From Marsupella aquatica (taxonomy: Eukaryota > Marchantiophyta), in assembly GCA_973895155.1 (NCBI GenBank), contig OZ316896.1, positions 11,222,001-11,286,000 on the forward strand: a stretch of DNA of 64,000 nucleotides, written 5' to 3'. This document shows, in pieces, positions 23,787-38,000 of this stretch. The translations under genes and the position numbers were made by a program. The notes under the pieces are model-generated. The model did no database searches and was not told the DNA's origin. It was given only the letters and a program-made list of their open reading frames with translations. Numbering within the stretch: the first letter of the stretch is position 1; each line of letters begins with the position of its first letter.

Positions 23787-24016
23787 TTGGCTATCAATAA
23801 TTGGAGGTTGAATAAAAAACCACTACTGTTACTACTCCTGTTGCTTTGTGGTATTCCAATGCAATCCTTAAGGGGCAGGAAATGGGCCCACAGGGTCTTT
23901 GTGAAAGGACCCATCTCCTGCCCTTTAAGGACTGCATTGGAATACCACAAAGCGGGAATAGTAGTAACAGACTAACAGTAGTGGTTTTTATTCAACCTCC
24001 AATTATTGAAAGCCAA
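23787..24016. mobile_element. 230-bp foldback element (MITE-like, or small-RNA hairpin)
   Basis: Two arms of roughly 100 bp are near-perfect inverted copies. The outer ends are TTGGCTATCAATAATTGGAG and its complement at 23997-24016 (one mismatch). The inner parts, TTTGTGGTATTCCAATGCA and GGGGCAGGAAATGGG, are also mirrored. The loop near 23900 is short. A transcript would form one long hairpin. It has no coding capacity and no clear target duplication. Confidence 0.85.
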
Positions 24017-24939
24017 CTTTCTCACTGTTCTGCAAACATAGTCGTGATGCACGTGGGGAAACTAGAATATGACTTTCCTAATTAAAATATGCACCTGGCC
24101 TAGAGAGGGACTCTTGCTCACATTCAAAGGAGGTAGTCAGGCCTGACTTCCTGAGAGACTTGAAAGAAGCAAGACCTCGTTGAAAAACTTTACTCCTTCA
24201 AAGCTTATTTTTCTTTGTTGGAAGGTTAGAAAGGCAGGCCTTCAATGTTCTTTCAAGGTGTCAGAAATACATTCTTAGTAGCAAGTGAGAATATAGTGAA
24301 GTCAAGGATTGAATACATTGAGTAGAGCCTCCCCTCTTTCCGTGCAAAAACAATATTTTTGTCAAGGCAGTGAGGGCCCTAGAGGAACAGTGGCTCCTTC
24401 CTTCCATCGTTTATATACACAGGAAAAGACTGGGTACCTATGGACTGACAACCACCCAAAATGACAACACTTCCATGTCTCACTTGTATTTATTTGTCTC
24501 ATCTCCATATTTTGTGTATTATTGCAGCGTCAATGTGCCCTCAACAACTGCATGGCTGCAATGATAATTGTGCAACAACAATGTTCAATGCTCTATTGTG
24601 TTTCTTTATTGAGCAGGAAACGGTGAACAACAAAGCGGACTGGGAGTTTGCTTTGACAAGAAATAGTAGTGAGATCACCTCTAGCCCTTTTATGTCTCCA
24701 ACCATGTAAAGTTTGCCCTAGAGAGATGGCTACTGCGCGTCTCGATGGCTACTGTACCTATAGAAAATCTATGCCTTTAGCAGCGAATCCCACAGAAGTA
24801 AGGTTCAATCAGCAACCCCTCTTGAATTATGGCCTCAATCATTTACAGAACAAGAAAAGAAAAACCTCAAGCATGACCACCTTCAATAATTCATAGGCGA
24901 TTCTTATAAAGGTTCTAAATGCCCCCCCTCCCCCCCTCT
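24017..24939. other. Intergenic, no gene seen
   Basis: AT-rich, with short ORFs only and none showing a motif. A C-rich run at 24921-24937 precedes the next repeat. Confidence 0.4.
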
Positions 24940-25250
24940 GGTCCTTGCCATGGGGTTTCTGGGTCTTGATAAAACTCATTTGAAAAAAACAGACTCCAAA
25001 ATGCCACCCATGACACACCTAATATTGACCCAAAAACCTTTTCGAGGGTTTTTGCACATCCCTGACAAAGATCTTTGTTGTTGTTATGGACCCCATGACA
25101 AGTTCTTTGCAGACTTCCTGGCCCATCCTTGTGTTTAGCGGCTTCCAGTGCCAACATGAACAATGATGTTTGTGACAAGAAACAAACACAACCTTTTATG
25201 TTTGTGGCAAGGCCTTGAAAATTTGCCAGACCCAGGAACAATAAAAAGCA
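24940..25250. repeat. Dispersed repeat, copy 2
   Basis: Diverged relative of 8500-8790, with the same order of blocks: GGACCCCATGACAAG (25089), a CAAACA...TGTTTGTGGCAA inverted block (25175-25210), and AGACCCAGGAACAATAAAA (25228). The 126-codon minus-strand ORF here shows no known domain but resembles the conceptual minus-strand peptide of copy 1. Confidence 0.55.
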
Positions 25251-25295
25251 AAAATCAACAATTAACATGCCCCACACCAAAGGACGGGGGCGCAA

Positions 25296-27272
25296 AAGTA
25301 ACCAATTGTAACCTTTCTATTTGATTTTTGAATTATAAGAAATAATTCATATTTATCTAATTATTTTACTTAGAAATAAATAGCAAGTAACTCTAGCCAT
25401 TAGATATAATTGATTGACTCATTTGATAAGATTATTGACTACCAAATAGGATGGTGGATGACAATACACAAGGGTCACAACAGAAGGTTTCAGCAAATGT
25501 GCATGCCATCAAATTTCCTGAGTCAGTGGATGAGATTGGATGTTGCATTTCACGATAATGGTGTGTACTTTAAACCGACAGCACTCTATATTAGTCACTT
25601 ATCTGTTTTGGGGTTTTGTGAGTTGTTTCTGTGCTACCGGGGTATATCAACATCCTAAGATGCATCAAAAAGACTTTTATAGCCTTAATCTTGTCGTCTC
25701 TAAATGGTGCGGGCTGAGACTTTATGTTGTTTCTTAGCTTGGGACCTACTTACTAAAACATATGAAGAAAAATTGAAATCTCAAAATTTTCCAAAGTCCC
25801 TTGTGAAAACCAATCAGATGTAAGAGATTGAAGGAAACAATTAAAGAAAAGTAGTTGGGATTGGGAGAGGGGAAAACAAAAGGGATGGGACGTCTATGAG
25901 GATGGGCAGGAGGTGGAAAGAAAATTGAGGTTACAAGTTTAGCTTTAGTTGAACTTTAGCCACTATGCACTTTCCACTTTTGTTGAGCATTTTGTTGAGC
26001 ACGTTCATAGACTGAAAGAATTGAAGTCTAGGAGTCGGGCTTTCCGGTAGGGTTTTTTGCATAAATTGCATAGATAATACAGCAAGGGGGGCAGTACTCG
26101 TAGTAGAGAATACAAAGGAGGAAACAAATGAATATTAGTAAAATGATGTAAAGCCTTAGGTCTTTCCAGATTGTAAGGACAGCCATAAAATCTTCAAATA
26201 TCTGGCAAATCCAACATGCAAGGCAAGTTTTTCTAAATACTTGTTACCCTTGTTTTTCTTTGTATCACTTTGCAGGGACATGGAGATGGGAAGCTTTGGC
26301 AGTATTTTGCCACTTAGAAAAATCACGGCCAACAACAGTTACTACCATAGTGCCATCCTGGCTTGTGTAGAAATCAAATAATTACTAAAATATCGTCCCT
26401 GACTAAGATAATATGCAAGGGTGCTTGTGCAAGCTCAACATAATTTTGTGATGCAAATTTAAGAATGTTATGATCGAGCATTTTGATGTAAATAGTGATT
26501 TGCAGTGTATACATTATTGTTAAAATTAAAAAGTGACAAGGACAAGAGAACATGTATTAGCTTTCTTATAAGGATTGAATCATGCACAAGGGGTGAACGC
26601 TTAGTTGTTGTTGAACATTTGGGGGTGTGGGGGAAAAGAGGAAAAATATGTTGCCCAGTAGCTGGACAATTGGCATAAGGTAAGAGGCAAGGAAGTCCTC
26701 AATAGACTGAAAAGGTGTGCATGGTATATCCGGTTGCTTGTTATAAAGCTTTCTTTTCTCAAAAATGAAAAAATTAAAGGAAGGTTACAATCTCCCTGAT
26801 GGCAAGAATTGATTTTGAAACTGAATAATGAACCAGATTCTGTTCCAGCCAAGCCATGGTCGAGTCCATGTTATATGTGCCCTTGGTAGTTACTAGTGAG
26901 AACTATTCAAAAAGTTGAAAAACAAAAATTGAGGGTTTTCCAGACAACAGGAGTGTGATGAAACTTCAAATGCTTTGATCACATCAACTTTATTTAGCCC
27001 CATTTGCACCAATATGTGACTGAAGCCAGCCCCATTAGGATGCATGTATACCTACTGATGCAGTCTTGGGTAAAAGCAGCAGATGCTAAAAACCATCTTG
27101 AATTGAAGGGGCTGTGAAAACATTTTTAGATGTCAAACCCACAACTGAATTTACAATTCATGTCTTCCTGCTCCTCATTTCACTCACAGACTCAGACAAA
27201 GAAAGTCATATGAGTAGGGATAATTTCCAACACAAGAGAATTCTCGTCTATTTAAATAAAAGAAGTGAACAT
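25296..27272. other. Intergenic and 3' flank of pyruvate kinase, no gene seen
   Basis: AT-rich DNA with no supportable ORF. The few hundred bases next to 27273 should contain the pyruvate kinase 3' UTR on the minus strand. Confidence 0.45.
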
Positions 27273-30200
27273 TCAGTAATTCTCAAGCTCAATGATTTTC
27301 ACTATTGATGAGTCTCCAACTTTTTGGCAGACTACAATTCTATCATGCGCCCTGATGATGCCAGCTACTTTCCCATGATCCAGAGCCACCTTCAAAATAG
27401 ATTCAACAGAGATATTCTCATTGATCAGAAATATGTGCTCCCAACAGCAGCTTGTAAAAGTACAACAGGATAAGTAGAAAGCAAAAAATGGTTATGAGGC
27501 ATGATGCAGGATCCAGCTTTACACTGAGAGTTTCTGGCTGGTGTAATGTCAAAACGATTCCAGCCTCATTCATAATTTAATGCAGTGTTGTTTGATAATT
27601 TTGAAAGTAAATTTCTCCAACTTGTTTGGACCCAAATTTGCTTGAGTTTGGACTTCCAATTAGCATCTCTTCTACAAAATTTGGATCTACCAGCATTCTC
27701 AAAAGCAACACGAGGAATCATCTTTCTCACACATTGTTATTGAGGTAGAAAACCTGACAACATGGTTGCTTGCAAACTTCACACCAAAAACCTTTACTAG
27801 ACATACAGTTGTTATTAGGGGAAACGGAAAGGAAAACCACTTACTGGATGTCTTGGGTCTGCAAGCATGGGAAAAAGACCTCTCACAGCCAAACATTGTC
27901 TTGCCTGCAAATACACAAATTTCATTGAGCCCTGTTCATTCATTCTTGCTCAAAGGCAAATTTGTTATGGAATTAAAAAAGAAGTTTTATAATTGATATA
28001 AGTGAATGTTTGGTTGATAAGATGTACCTGAAATGCCCCCGTGAAACTCCATCGCAGATGATTTGTAGTAAGTTTGGGAATGACAATCACTAGCACTGGC
28101 ATTGTTGGCTTGTATTTTGCAAGTAATCTAATGCATGAAGTTCCACAACCGTTACAATGATAACTACCAGTAGACCACCAGTAGGCTAACAGATGTTGAA
28201 GACAGATTTTGAGACAGATAAAAGATTAAGCATGGAATCTTTCGTAGCAAAGGCAAAGCAATTTTGTGAGCTTTACCAAGTCAAGCTAGTTCATTCTCAC
28301 ATCTATCACACCTGCAACTTCATGTTATATGAATGACTAGACCAATGTCGGTGCAATATTGTCGATAGTAGGTGATGTTGAGCTAGGCAGTTGGATGTCA
28401 CTGCAAGTCTACCTAGCAACTGGATTTCAAGGAGTGTGTGAACTGCAGGGAGAGGTCCAGGTTGGGCATGGAAAGGTACATAGTGGCGCGTTTAGGCCCA
28501 TGGCATGGCAACAAAACATGTCACAATAAACAGCAAAGGAGACTTCCTGCAGAATGAATTTTTGTAAACAAAGCAGGATTGCAGAGTATAATGTTGAGAC
28601 TGGTTGGCTATTTCAGAGCCGCTCTCCCTGTTTTGCAGTGCTTTGTGATTGACAATCATTTGTTACATGTACTACACCCTCTTAAGCTATCAAACATTTG
28701 AACATGGGGAGAAGCATACCTTGCTGCCTTTCCAGAAGATGTGAAGACAATTATAACTGCAGCTTTTACTTTTATTGCAGCCCTAACCTGTAATGCCACA
28801 TTATTTATGACCCTGATTAAGTAAGAACAGTAATGGCAAAAATAAAAATTTCCATGGCAAGATAAAGTCTACAAATTCAGTTCTTCTCAAAATGCATGTG
28901 TAGTAGGATGTGGGGCATCACCAATGACCCCAATGCCCACCCCTTGGTGATATTTTATAAACCATGACATTCTCATTAATAAGGCAAACTTTGATTTCTT
29001 ACCACAACTATCAATAACCACAGTCATCTAAAAACTTAAAAGGAGGGAGGTCATACTGCTGAGGATGCAATTGACTCCAATTGTGGCATCGGCTCTCCGA
29101 CAACCTTCACAAGTCTCTTAAAGAACACAGCTTGGTTGAACACCTTCTCGGCCTAGAAAACCATGTTGTCAACTTGTCCGTAAACAGGTGATCCTCAACA
29201 TTTAGCCAGGGCTAAACATAATTTCCTTCACTAACATGTTTAGGATACAAATTCAGGATAAATTCGAATGATCACCATAAGGAAACAGTCTAGGCTTGAA
29301 GGAACTGGAAATATGTGCATAAAGATAACATTACACCTCTTTGCAGGTTTTGTGCACAATTGAGACCGTGTGAACTGGATACTTTCCCCTCAGTGTTTCT
29401 GCTCCTAAAAGGATACCATCAGCACCTGTAGATAGAGAAGTCACAACACAGGTCCAGGTACAACGTAAGCATTGATAAACCATGATTAGTATCTAACTGG
29501 AAATAAGACAAACACTGTCCAAAAGAGGGCAACAATTTATATGCATAATTCTTCCCAGGTCCCTCTCCCGGTCCCTCTCCCGGTCCTCTAGAGGAAAAAC
29601 ATTTCCATGGTTGATGTTCTGATTTCACTAACATTCTTGGCAGTGTTCAAAAGAACACATGTACCCCTCTACTCTCATTTCTTTGTGCAACTGTAACAAC
29701 TGACCTCTCCACAACACATAGTGTCCTAGCTAGGTTGGTGTCAATTCAGAGAGTCATGTGTGTAATTTGGGATCCCATCCTGTATGGTGGTCTAGGGTTG
29801 ACACAATCTACCTTTAAGTTTAAGGTCTAAGAAGTAAGGTCTAAGAATTAACATAAACTTTTCTCGCTGCTGTTATGACCTGCTGGTTCCACCCAGATCT
29901 GTGGGGGTTCATCCAGAGCAAATGAAATCCCAAAGAAATGAAATACATATTAGGATATAAAGTATTTTGTACTGAAAAGTAAATGAATCTACTAGTCATG
30001 GGACAATTCTAAAAGGTTTGGTGGAAGTAAGCCTGAAGATGTTGAGTTGAACACTTACAATGACTGGAAACTAGTACCCATCTGATATATGTACACTATT
30101 TTGTTGTCTCCATTGCATCTTTGGTACAATAAATTTTGGCTACAAATTCTTGTTGTGTGGGTGAAAATATCAGCTAAAATGATGAGGATGCGGGTTGGGA

Positions 30201-33200
30201 TAGAAAGGTGACCATCTAGTACAGCATTTGCCACATCAGTGGCTTCTGCACGAGTGGGTCGGGGTGTGTCAGTCATTGAATCAACAACCCGAGTGATGAA
30301 AACTGGTTTTCCAGCCATGTTGCACTTGTAAAGGGCCGCCTTTTGAAAGAGAAACACCTGCACACAAGTACAAACTTCAAAACAATCTCAGCAAATGAAT
30401 GAGTGAATGGGATACTCCCTCCTTTGCTAGTCTGTTGCTCATTGTAAACCAATATCCATATAAAACTTAAGGAAACTTTATTCGGAATCAAGGCCGCTAC
30501 AGTTCACAAAAAAACTGTTTAAGAGGTTGAGAGAAGACCTTTTCAGGAGGAAGATCAATACCAAGGTTCCCACGTGACAAGATAATGCCATCTGCCTCTT
30601 TCAGAATCTCATCAAAATGCCTCAAACCCTGGATTTGAGCCAAAGCACTAAAGGTTATTACATTTGTCTATTCATCAATGATAAATGACAGGGTAAGACT
30701 TTCTTTCAATTCAGATAAGCATACAATGCCTTGAAGTTTCAATCCTAGAGGCTCATTAGTGCCAAAAATAAATTAAAATTAAAATCCTAGAGGCTCATTA
30801 GTGCCAAAAATGATGATCTCAAAAGAACTAGACACATGGTGACATATACACCCAAACATTCAACCTGTCCATTGACCAAAAACCCTTAGAGTTGAATACC
30901 ATCAAATGAAGTGCTGACTATGATAAGGAATACAACCAGACTTGACGGCCTACTGCATTGTATACTACCAAGCCACAAATATTTTCTGAGAACTATTGGG
31001 CTTCTGGTCACTCAAATATGTACTTCAACATTCTCGATCTTTGCATATATTTGTGTCTGGTAAAGATCTCCCAGCTTAGATAAATGTGCTCGTGCCTGCA
31101 AACAACAAATCAAAGGTATTTACATGTGTAGAAGCAGGTCACTTATGTATATAAAAAGAAGCCTTGAGTTTGAAACATAAACTATCTGAATGATCATGGT
31201 CAGCCCCAGTGCCAGAGAATTCATACCAGTCGAACATCCTCAGCATGCCTTGTATAAGCGAGTGAAAGAAAGTCAATGTTGTTACGCATTCCCCATGTCA
31301 TTATTATCTGCAAGCGATTGATAATGTCAGTTGACAAGGAACATACACAATGGAGGTGCTCAGGTTATTACATTGTGAAACAATTCTTCATAGCCTTGAA
31401 CTAAGTAGTTGTGCATGCCAGCTGTTCATATTTGGTGACTTGAGGTCACATGCATGATATGAAGGGCAAAAGAATTGATCCAAGGGAAGATGCCAGCTTT
31501 TACCTCCTTGTCAAACTCAGTTAACGTAGGAAGGGTAACATGAACTTGGGCTGCATGCGCAGTGAACAAAGCCCCTGTCAATGTTGCAGAATTCTTGACT
31601 AGGCATTTAACATTCATGTTTTGCACCTCAACCACCTGTTACAGGAAGAAACTGCTTATGGTTTGAAGTGGAAATATATCTTTAGACTACATGAAATATT
31701 ACAAGTCAAGTAAATCATGTATTGGCAAGTCAATGTTGAAAAGAGGACCTCAAGCCACACTGAAGTTGATTCACTCCCCGTAAATAAATATTGTCCTACA
31801 AATATCATGTCCTTTGGCTTCACTGCCTGCACAAACAGATATCAAGTAAGTATTTCCTATAAGCTAGAGGCAAAGCTTCCATTATCATAGAATAAATCAC
31901 CAATTACAATAAAGTTTTACTCAAAGAAACTTCACTAGACACCATGTTTATTTTAAATGAGCCTGTTAAACACATTTTACATTTCTCCAATGGACAAATG
32001 TGGTAGATCAGACCTAGCTGAAAACTGGTACGCACATATAAGGTCTATTCAAATAAAACCCACTCAGATACCCTTGGGGTTGGTTCATTGAACTTGACCC
32101 TCCGATAGAAGTCCAATAGCCTCTTTACTCATTGGTAATATGACCTTGTTTGTCTACCAGAGTTAAAAGTGCAACTCACATTGGCAAGTTCTGGGTAGTT
32201 GATTGGCAAAACTGTTGATGAGGGTTGTTGGGTGGTGTCTGGTGTTAACATCACAAATGCCTCAGCCCCTAAAACAATGGGTTGCTCCCCTTTGTTGAGA
32301 ATTTGCAACTCAGGTCCCGCTGTATCAAACATCACCTGTTTGGAAAGACTACAGACAATGAAATCTAGCACACATAGAAGCCAACACAAGTCTACTGCAT
32401 TATATTGAGCTATTGCGGAGCTGTTTTGTTTTGATGTTCAGTGAGATGCTCATAATATACACAGATCTATCTGGCAAACACTGCTTCAATATTGGGGAGG
32501 ATTCTTATCAAGGCCGGGTCCAAGACATGTTCATCTAGTCAGACATCAATTAGAATCAATGAATCATTTCAATTTTCTCTATTGCATGGCTGAGCTTCAG
32601 CATATTCACTGGCTTCATAGTGTCCGACAAGCATGCATTGAGGAAATCATTACTAATCTGAAGTTGATTTGGATGAGTCTTCTGAGCATTTGGGACCAAG
32701 GTATTTTTTACATGCACAATCCAGAGACTCTATGGTGTATTGACACTTTATCCATGCTGCCAAGTTAAGCATGAGAATTTGAACTTACTGATTGAGATCT
32801 TGCAAGACTATGAAATGTCCCTAAGTAGGTAAAAAATGAAAATTTTCTCCTACGTAGCAAAGATTGGGTGGCATACAGCACAAAGTCGCCTCGTATTCTT
32901 CACAGCAGTCCTCAAGTTATCCAGGCTCTCTTGGTGGTATGCCTCATCCCCCCAGGAAAAATCAAACCTGGCAACTGCCACATAACTACATGATGTCATC
33001 AAGCTTGGTGCTAATGATTGGGAAAATCCTTGTATTTTTGGGGCTCAATTCCTCACTTCTTGCTTGAAATTTCTGTAGGTCCCGAGCATTGAAAATCATT
33101 CTCATTGTTCATTGCTCATCCACAGGGATGGAGCTCCACCATCTCCGATAGTACAAGCACAACAACACCAAATTTTGATCAGAGTCAGACAAAGTTCTTA

Positions 33201-35015
33201 CCTGACATCCCAGCTTGGAGAAGCTTTTCAATTGTCTCAACATCTCGAGATTGGGGCCCAAGTGTTGCAATTATCTTGGTCATCGATGAAAAGGATTGCT
33301 GTGATAAAGAGACATCTCAGTGAGAGTTATGAAAATTATCCTTGAATTTAACTTATTCCTGGTAAGCCAGCAACAACATAATTAAAAAAATTCAATGATA
33401 AATAAAGCACCTACTTCTAGAATTCTCAACTCAAGAACAATATCCACCATTGTCCAAGGACTTAGATTGCCACTCTCATGGCACAATAGCAACACATCTA
33501 ATATGGCTTTGCAGTTTAATTAGTACTTTTGATGGTGGATCGTCTGCGCGTGCTGGTCCAACAAGAAGTTTAACATCAACGTTTCTCTGCACCACTTCAC
33601 ATTGTTATTTCTTGTGAATTCTTTGGAATTGCCTTAGTTACAGCAAGGTAATTAAAAGTGGATGATTTTATGGAAGAAGAGTCACAGCATTCGCTCATAA
33701 CTCTGATATTACTTAAGCTCAACAAGAAGTGTTAAGGCTTTGTGCATAACAAGCTGGAATACATAGTCACCAAAATTCACTTTGATCTTCATTAGTGCTT
33801 CAACTTGAGATGACGAATTTGAAGATTCATTTAAGAATTATGTACATCAACTATTTTGTAAGAGGGACTACTATCCTTACTGTGGCGCTCCATGTAGGTC
33901 AATGAAAGTTTACTAAGTCCTGATATTTATACTTGACTAAGCAAGTCAGTAAAAGATCATTCACATTTTATTAGAAATGTTATGATTATTAATTTCCTGC
34001 AAGTGTACAGAGGTTTTGGATGGGTACATCTTCGCCGCTTCCAACTGTAGAGAGTGCAAACTCAAGGTTGATCCGTTTACCATCCATCTCAACATTCTCC
34101 TCCTGCAAGGGTGTAGGAAAGCAATTTTGATTCTTGTCAACTAGCATGAATGCTAGATAATGATTAATCATGACTGTTGAATGCTTAATCTGTTGCTTCT
34201 TAAGTCCTTTTGAAAACTTGAGCATGAACAGTCAAATTGTTGTTACAGCACATGCAACTCACCCAGTGCGACAGGGGGCAGTACACAGTTGCCAGGGTGA
34301 TACTCTACCCCATTGTTTATAACATGTACTTGAAAATGGAGTTAACCAAATTAAAAGATGGGGAAATGCTTGCAACAATTGAGCACAGGACCAGTAGTAA
34401 GGTTACAAAATCCCCTGCCGACTACGGGTGCAAGATGAGTTGGGACATAGATAGCTAGGACACATTGTGCAAGAGAGGCAAACAAGCTAAGCAATTCAAT
34501 TGAGCAAAAACTCAATTTTGAGCACCAAGTCAGATTTTGCCAAGGACAACTGAAAGTAGCTCGGGAATATAAAACTTAGTTTGGGACATGCATCCACAAT
34601 TGGCTACTGGATCCCCCGTTCTGCCATGAATTAAACCTTGACTGACACATCAGATAAAGTCAAACAACAAATAGGCACTCTTGAGTTTTCTTAAATAGGC
34701 AAAATGTGATCAACATTGTGATGACCCATATTGTCCAAATGAATGATTTCACTCAATAAGGGACTTTGGGGCTTCAGCACCCACAAATCCAATCATGGAT
34801 GTCCCGCACTGACTATCCCAACATTAGGACTCTCCAACCTGACAAAGCCATATACTGATCCAATCAATTGATTGTCTGACCAAACAGGCAACAATAATTA
34901 ATTATTCAATTGCTCATGCTGGACTCAATGAGAAGGTTAACGGGATTACCTCATTAGATGTTTCTAGAATGGAGGCCAGCTTGAATGGCTCCTTGAGGAT
35001 CATCGATCCTGGCAT
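27273..35015 (-). CDS. PK: Pyruvate kinase, cytosolic-type plant subfamily, 16 exons
   Basis: Glycolytic enzyme family converting phosphoenolpyruvate and ADP to pyruvate and ATP. Exons in transcript order: 35015-34950, 33298-33202, 32974-32877, 32335-32180, 31826-31749, 31635-31504, 31307-31227, 31095-31024, 30628-30539, 30357-30213, 29425-29337, 29152-29057, 28787-28720, 28127-28028, 27904-27845, 27437-27273. All introns are GT-AG and frames join to 530 residues, close to the roughly 527 of Arabidopsis At3g52990, whose subfamily it matches throughout. Visible motifs: [12 protein letters not shown] (28-39), ARFDFSWGD (56-64), [15 protein letters not shown] (catalytic Lys255), [30 protein letters not shown] and a C-terminal CQKVGDSS. 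Several active-site positions differ from classical pyruvate kinase (see findings). No transit peptide is seen. The last acceptor (27437) is the least certain. Confidence 0.93.
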
Positions 35016-38000
35016 TTTCCTGGCTTTTAATTCTGTCTGTACCTTTCAGGTAAACGAAAGTCCACACTTGTCACTGTTGTGCCATGTCTAGATCCTCCGT
35101 CCCTCCCTCCCTCTTTCTGAGAACTTTGGACAGAGCAAGGGAGAAACAACAATCAATTGCAAAGAAGGGCAGGAGGCTAGGAGAAATTCATGTATGCACA
35201 ACATGAAAGGGGCAGGAAGAAGATGATTATACAAGTGTGCTACAGTGATAACCAAGGCCATCATAGATGCAGGAGACTGAATGCGTCACGTGGATGAGTA
35301 AGGCAATGCACGCGACCCCTCGCAAGGCCGGGTTGTTGTTTAGACTGGTTTCACACCTGCAGCTGCCCAAACGTGGGTTCCTTCCCCCAAAAGGCTGTGT
35401 CCATGCTCCCACTTTCTCCATGGGACCAAGTCATGTTCTACATACCAGGATAGCATTAACTTCTTCCTGCAAACACTCTTTCAGATGCTTTAACTTACTC
35501 ACAAATATCAAGTTGACTATTTCTCAAGCTATGACATCCTGGATGACATCAATCAACCCCTACCTGGTAAGGATCACAAAGAGACCTGATAGAAACAAAC
35601 ATTAAGGGATTGTGGTGTGGCTTGAACCATGGTCTTGGCAAGTGTGACTCTTTTGTTATTTGGGTTACTCATGGGTCCAGGGCCAGTATGTCCTTTATTG
35701 GATTTGTTTTTGCCAAAATCTGCCTTCACCAAAACCTTTCCCCACTTTTGGTGTAGGTTTGGCAGATTTGGGTTGCATTAACCAGTTTCCTGAATTTCCT
35801 AGCATCTCTTCCTTGTCACAAGTGAACATTTGTCACTTTGCCAAATCAAAAGCAATTTTTTTAGGTCACAACAGATCATAGCCTTTGTGGTACTGACCTG
35901 TGTGACCACAGTTCATTACTCTCAATGATCATTTACAGATGGTGGCATAAGGAACACTTGCATTCCAGAGAATTCGGAAATGTATTTTTGTAATTTAATA
36001 AATTTTAAAAATATTTTGGTGAAGTTTGCAACTTGTGAGGGTACGTTCCCAAAAGAGAAGTGTAAAAATTTGACTGCCCGGGCACCAGAAAGAAAAGTCC
36101 TCTGATTGACAGAATTGTGGCATACCTAACACTGGCATCGAGAGAACTAGGATAAATGTTTTGTAACTTCATAAACTTTAGGTATATTTTCTGAATTTGG
36201 TCACTTGTGCGGTTTTTTCCTCCTGAATCCACCTAAAAATGTGAATTAAAGGCTCGATGTAAAAAAGTAAAGGAAAATTTACCTAATTAGCCCCACATGC
36301 TGGCAAATCTGCCTACATGTACCAAAAGCTAACTGGGGGAAAACCTATCCTCCTAATTCTTTGATGAGTTCTTGAATGTGTTCCGTCCGCTATCATGTCA
36401 ATGGATATTGAGAGTAGTAAAGCAACCTAATCATTTTGCTACCTTAATATGGTCCTATTGATATACAAAGATAATTCAAGAGTGGAATGTGAATTACAGT
36501 CTAACTTGCAACAGTGCAACTTGTATTCAACCCTGGTTGCAAAGTGTAATGTGCAATAGCTCCTCAGCCCCTGGTTGTCCTGCACAGTTTAGGGTTTGCC
36601 AACAGAGGATAGATGTCCTACTCTAGAGTATGCAATTCTATATACGGTAGCCACAAGGGGACAATACCCAGGGATCCGACAGGGATCCAGACCAGGAGGG
36701 AGAGAGGGTTAAACCAGGGCCCCAAAGCGGGCAACCAGGGGCTGAGGACGCCTTGCAATCATCCAGGGTTTGCACTTATGGAGTGTGCATTTGAGAGTTA
36801 GATCACTCTATGGAGTTCCCGATTGAGTTGGTGTGATGGATTCACTATTGCCATGATTGTGCTATTTGGTGCAAAATATTCTGACCGAGCTATATTCCAC
36901 TAGCCCAATATTCATCCATTGCATAATATTGTCAATCTTCACTGATGCAGGCACTAATTATGATCAAAATTGTTGTCAAGTATAAGTGAGATGACCAGGC
37001 AGTAAGGTGCTGTACAAGTATGGGTCTGGCAACTGAATTTCAAAGATTGTGCAAGCAGGGGGGAGTGATGATTGGAAGTGAAAAAAGGTGCACAATGGAA
37101 CCTTTAGGTGTACCTCATACATGGTTAAAGCGCCACTGTCCATGACAAAACCTGGATCCACTGGGTCTCACCATTTTTAGCACCTTTTTCCTGAAGTTGT
37201 GGAGCAAAATCTCACCCTAGTGGAGAGAAATGTGAAAAAGTGAAAAGTCTTGCACACTTGTCCCATAATGGTGGTTTAACCAGTATCACCATATTCTATT
37301 GGATTGGAAGGCTTTGTTCAAAATGACATTTAGTAAACAGACCCGTAAGGGGGGGGATGATGATTGGAAGTGAAAGAAGTGCACAAATGGCACCTTTAGG
37401 TGTTTGGTTAAGAAAAAAAATATTGGCTTAGAAGGCTTTGCTTCATATGACATTTAGTAAACAGACCCCCAGAAAAAGAAGAGAAGAACGCATAGATGCC
37501 CATCTGGAGAGAATCAACAATCCAGGAGGCCTCGGAAAACGCAGGGTGTTGCTCGTCATCTTCTTCGCCCCTGCCTCGTTAGTTCGTCGCATGGTCTCCC
37601 ATTCTCCCCCATGGATTACGATAGGTTGATTATGAAGTCATTCTGCCCCTCTCACTCTCTCAGAGAGTAGAAACGGCACTGCACTTCCACACGTCGACCA
37701 TTAAGGTTACGTCAATCAATCAATTGCCGTGGTTTGACGAAAGATTCTCATCATGCTCAAACACTGGCCTAAACCTCCAGCCAGATGCAACAACCAGGTC
37801 GTGGAATCATGATCCCCAAATACTCGGGAGTGGGCTTTCCACCATGCCCAGAAGCTAGTGTCGCTAGAGCTGTTCACCTTACTGTAAGACACGGTCTACA
37901 TCAGAGGTGGCTCTTTATTTATGGCAACATTCTGCCTTTCAAACGAACATCAATCTTGCATTGCAGCTGATCAACATGCTAAGAATTGGATTCCTTCCAA

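Noticed and set aside
33989-34225. Exon-like ORF ([15 protein letters not shown]...) with a good splice acceptor inside pyruvate kinase intron 1
   Set aside because: Joining exon 1 directly to the exon at 33298 gives the exact spacing of the family N-terminus, so no exon is needed; the segment has no donor in a usable phase and no homology I know.
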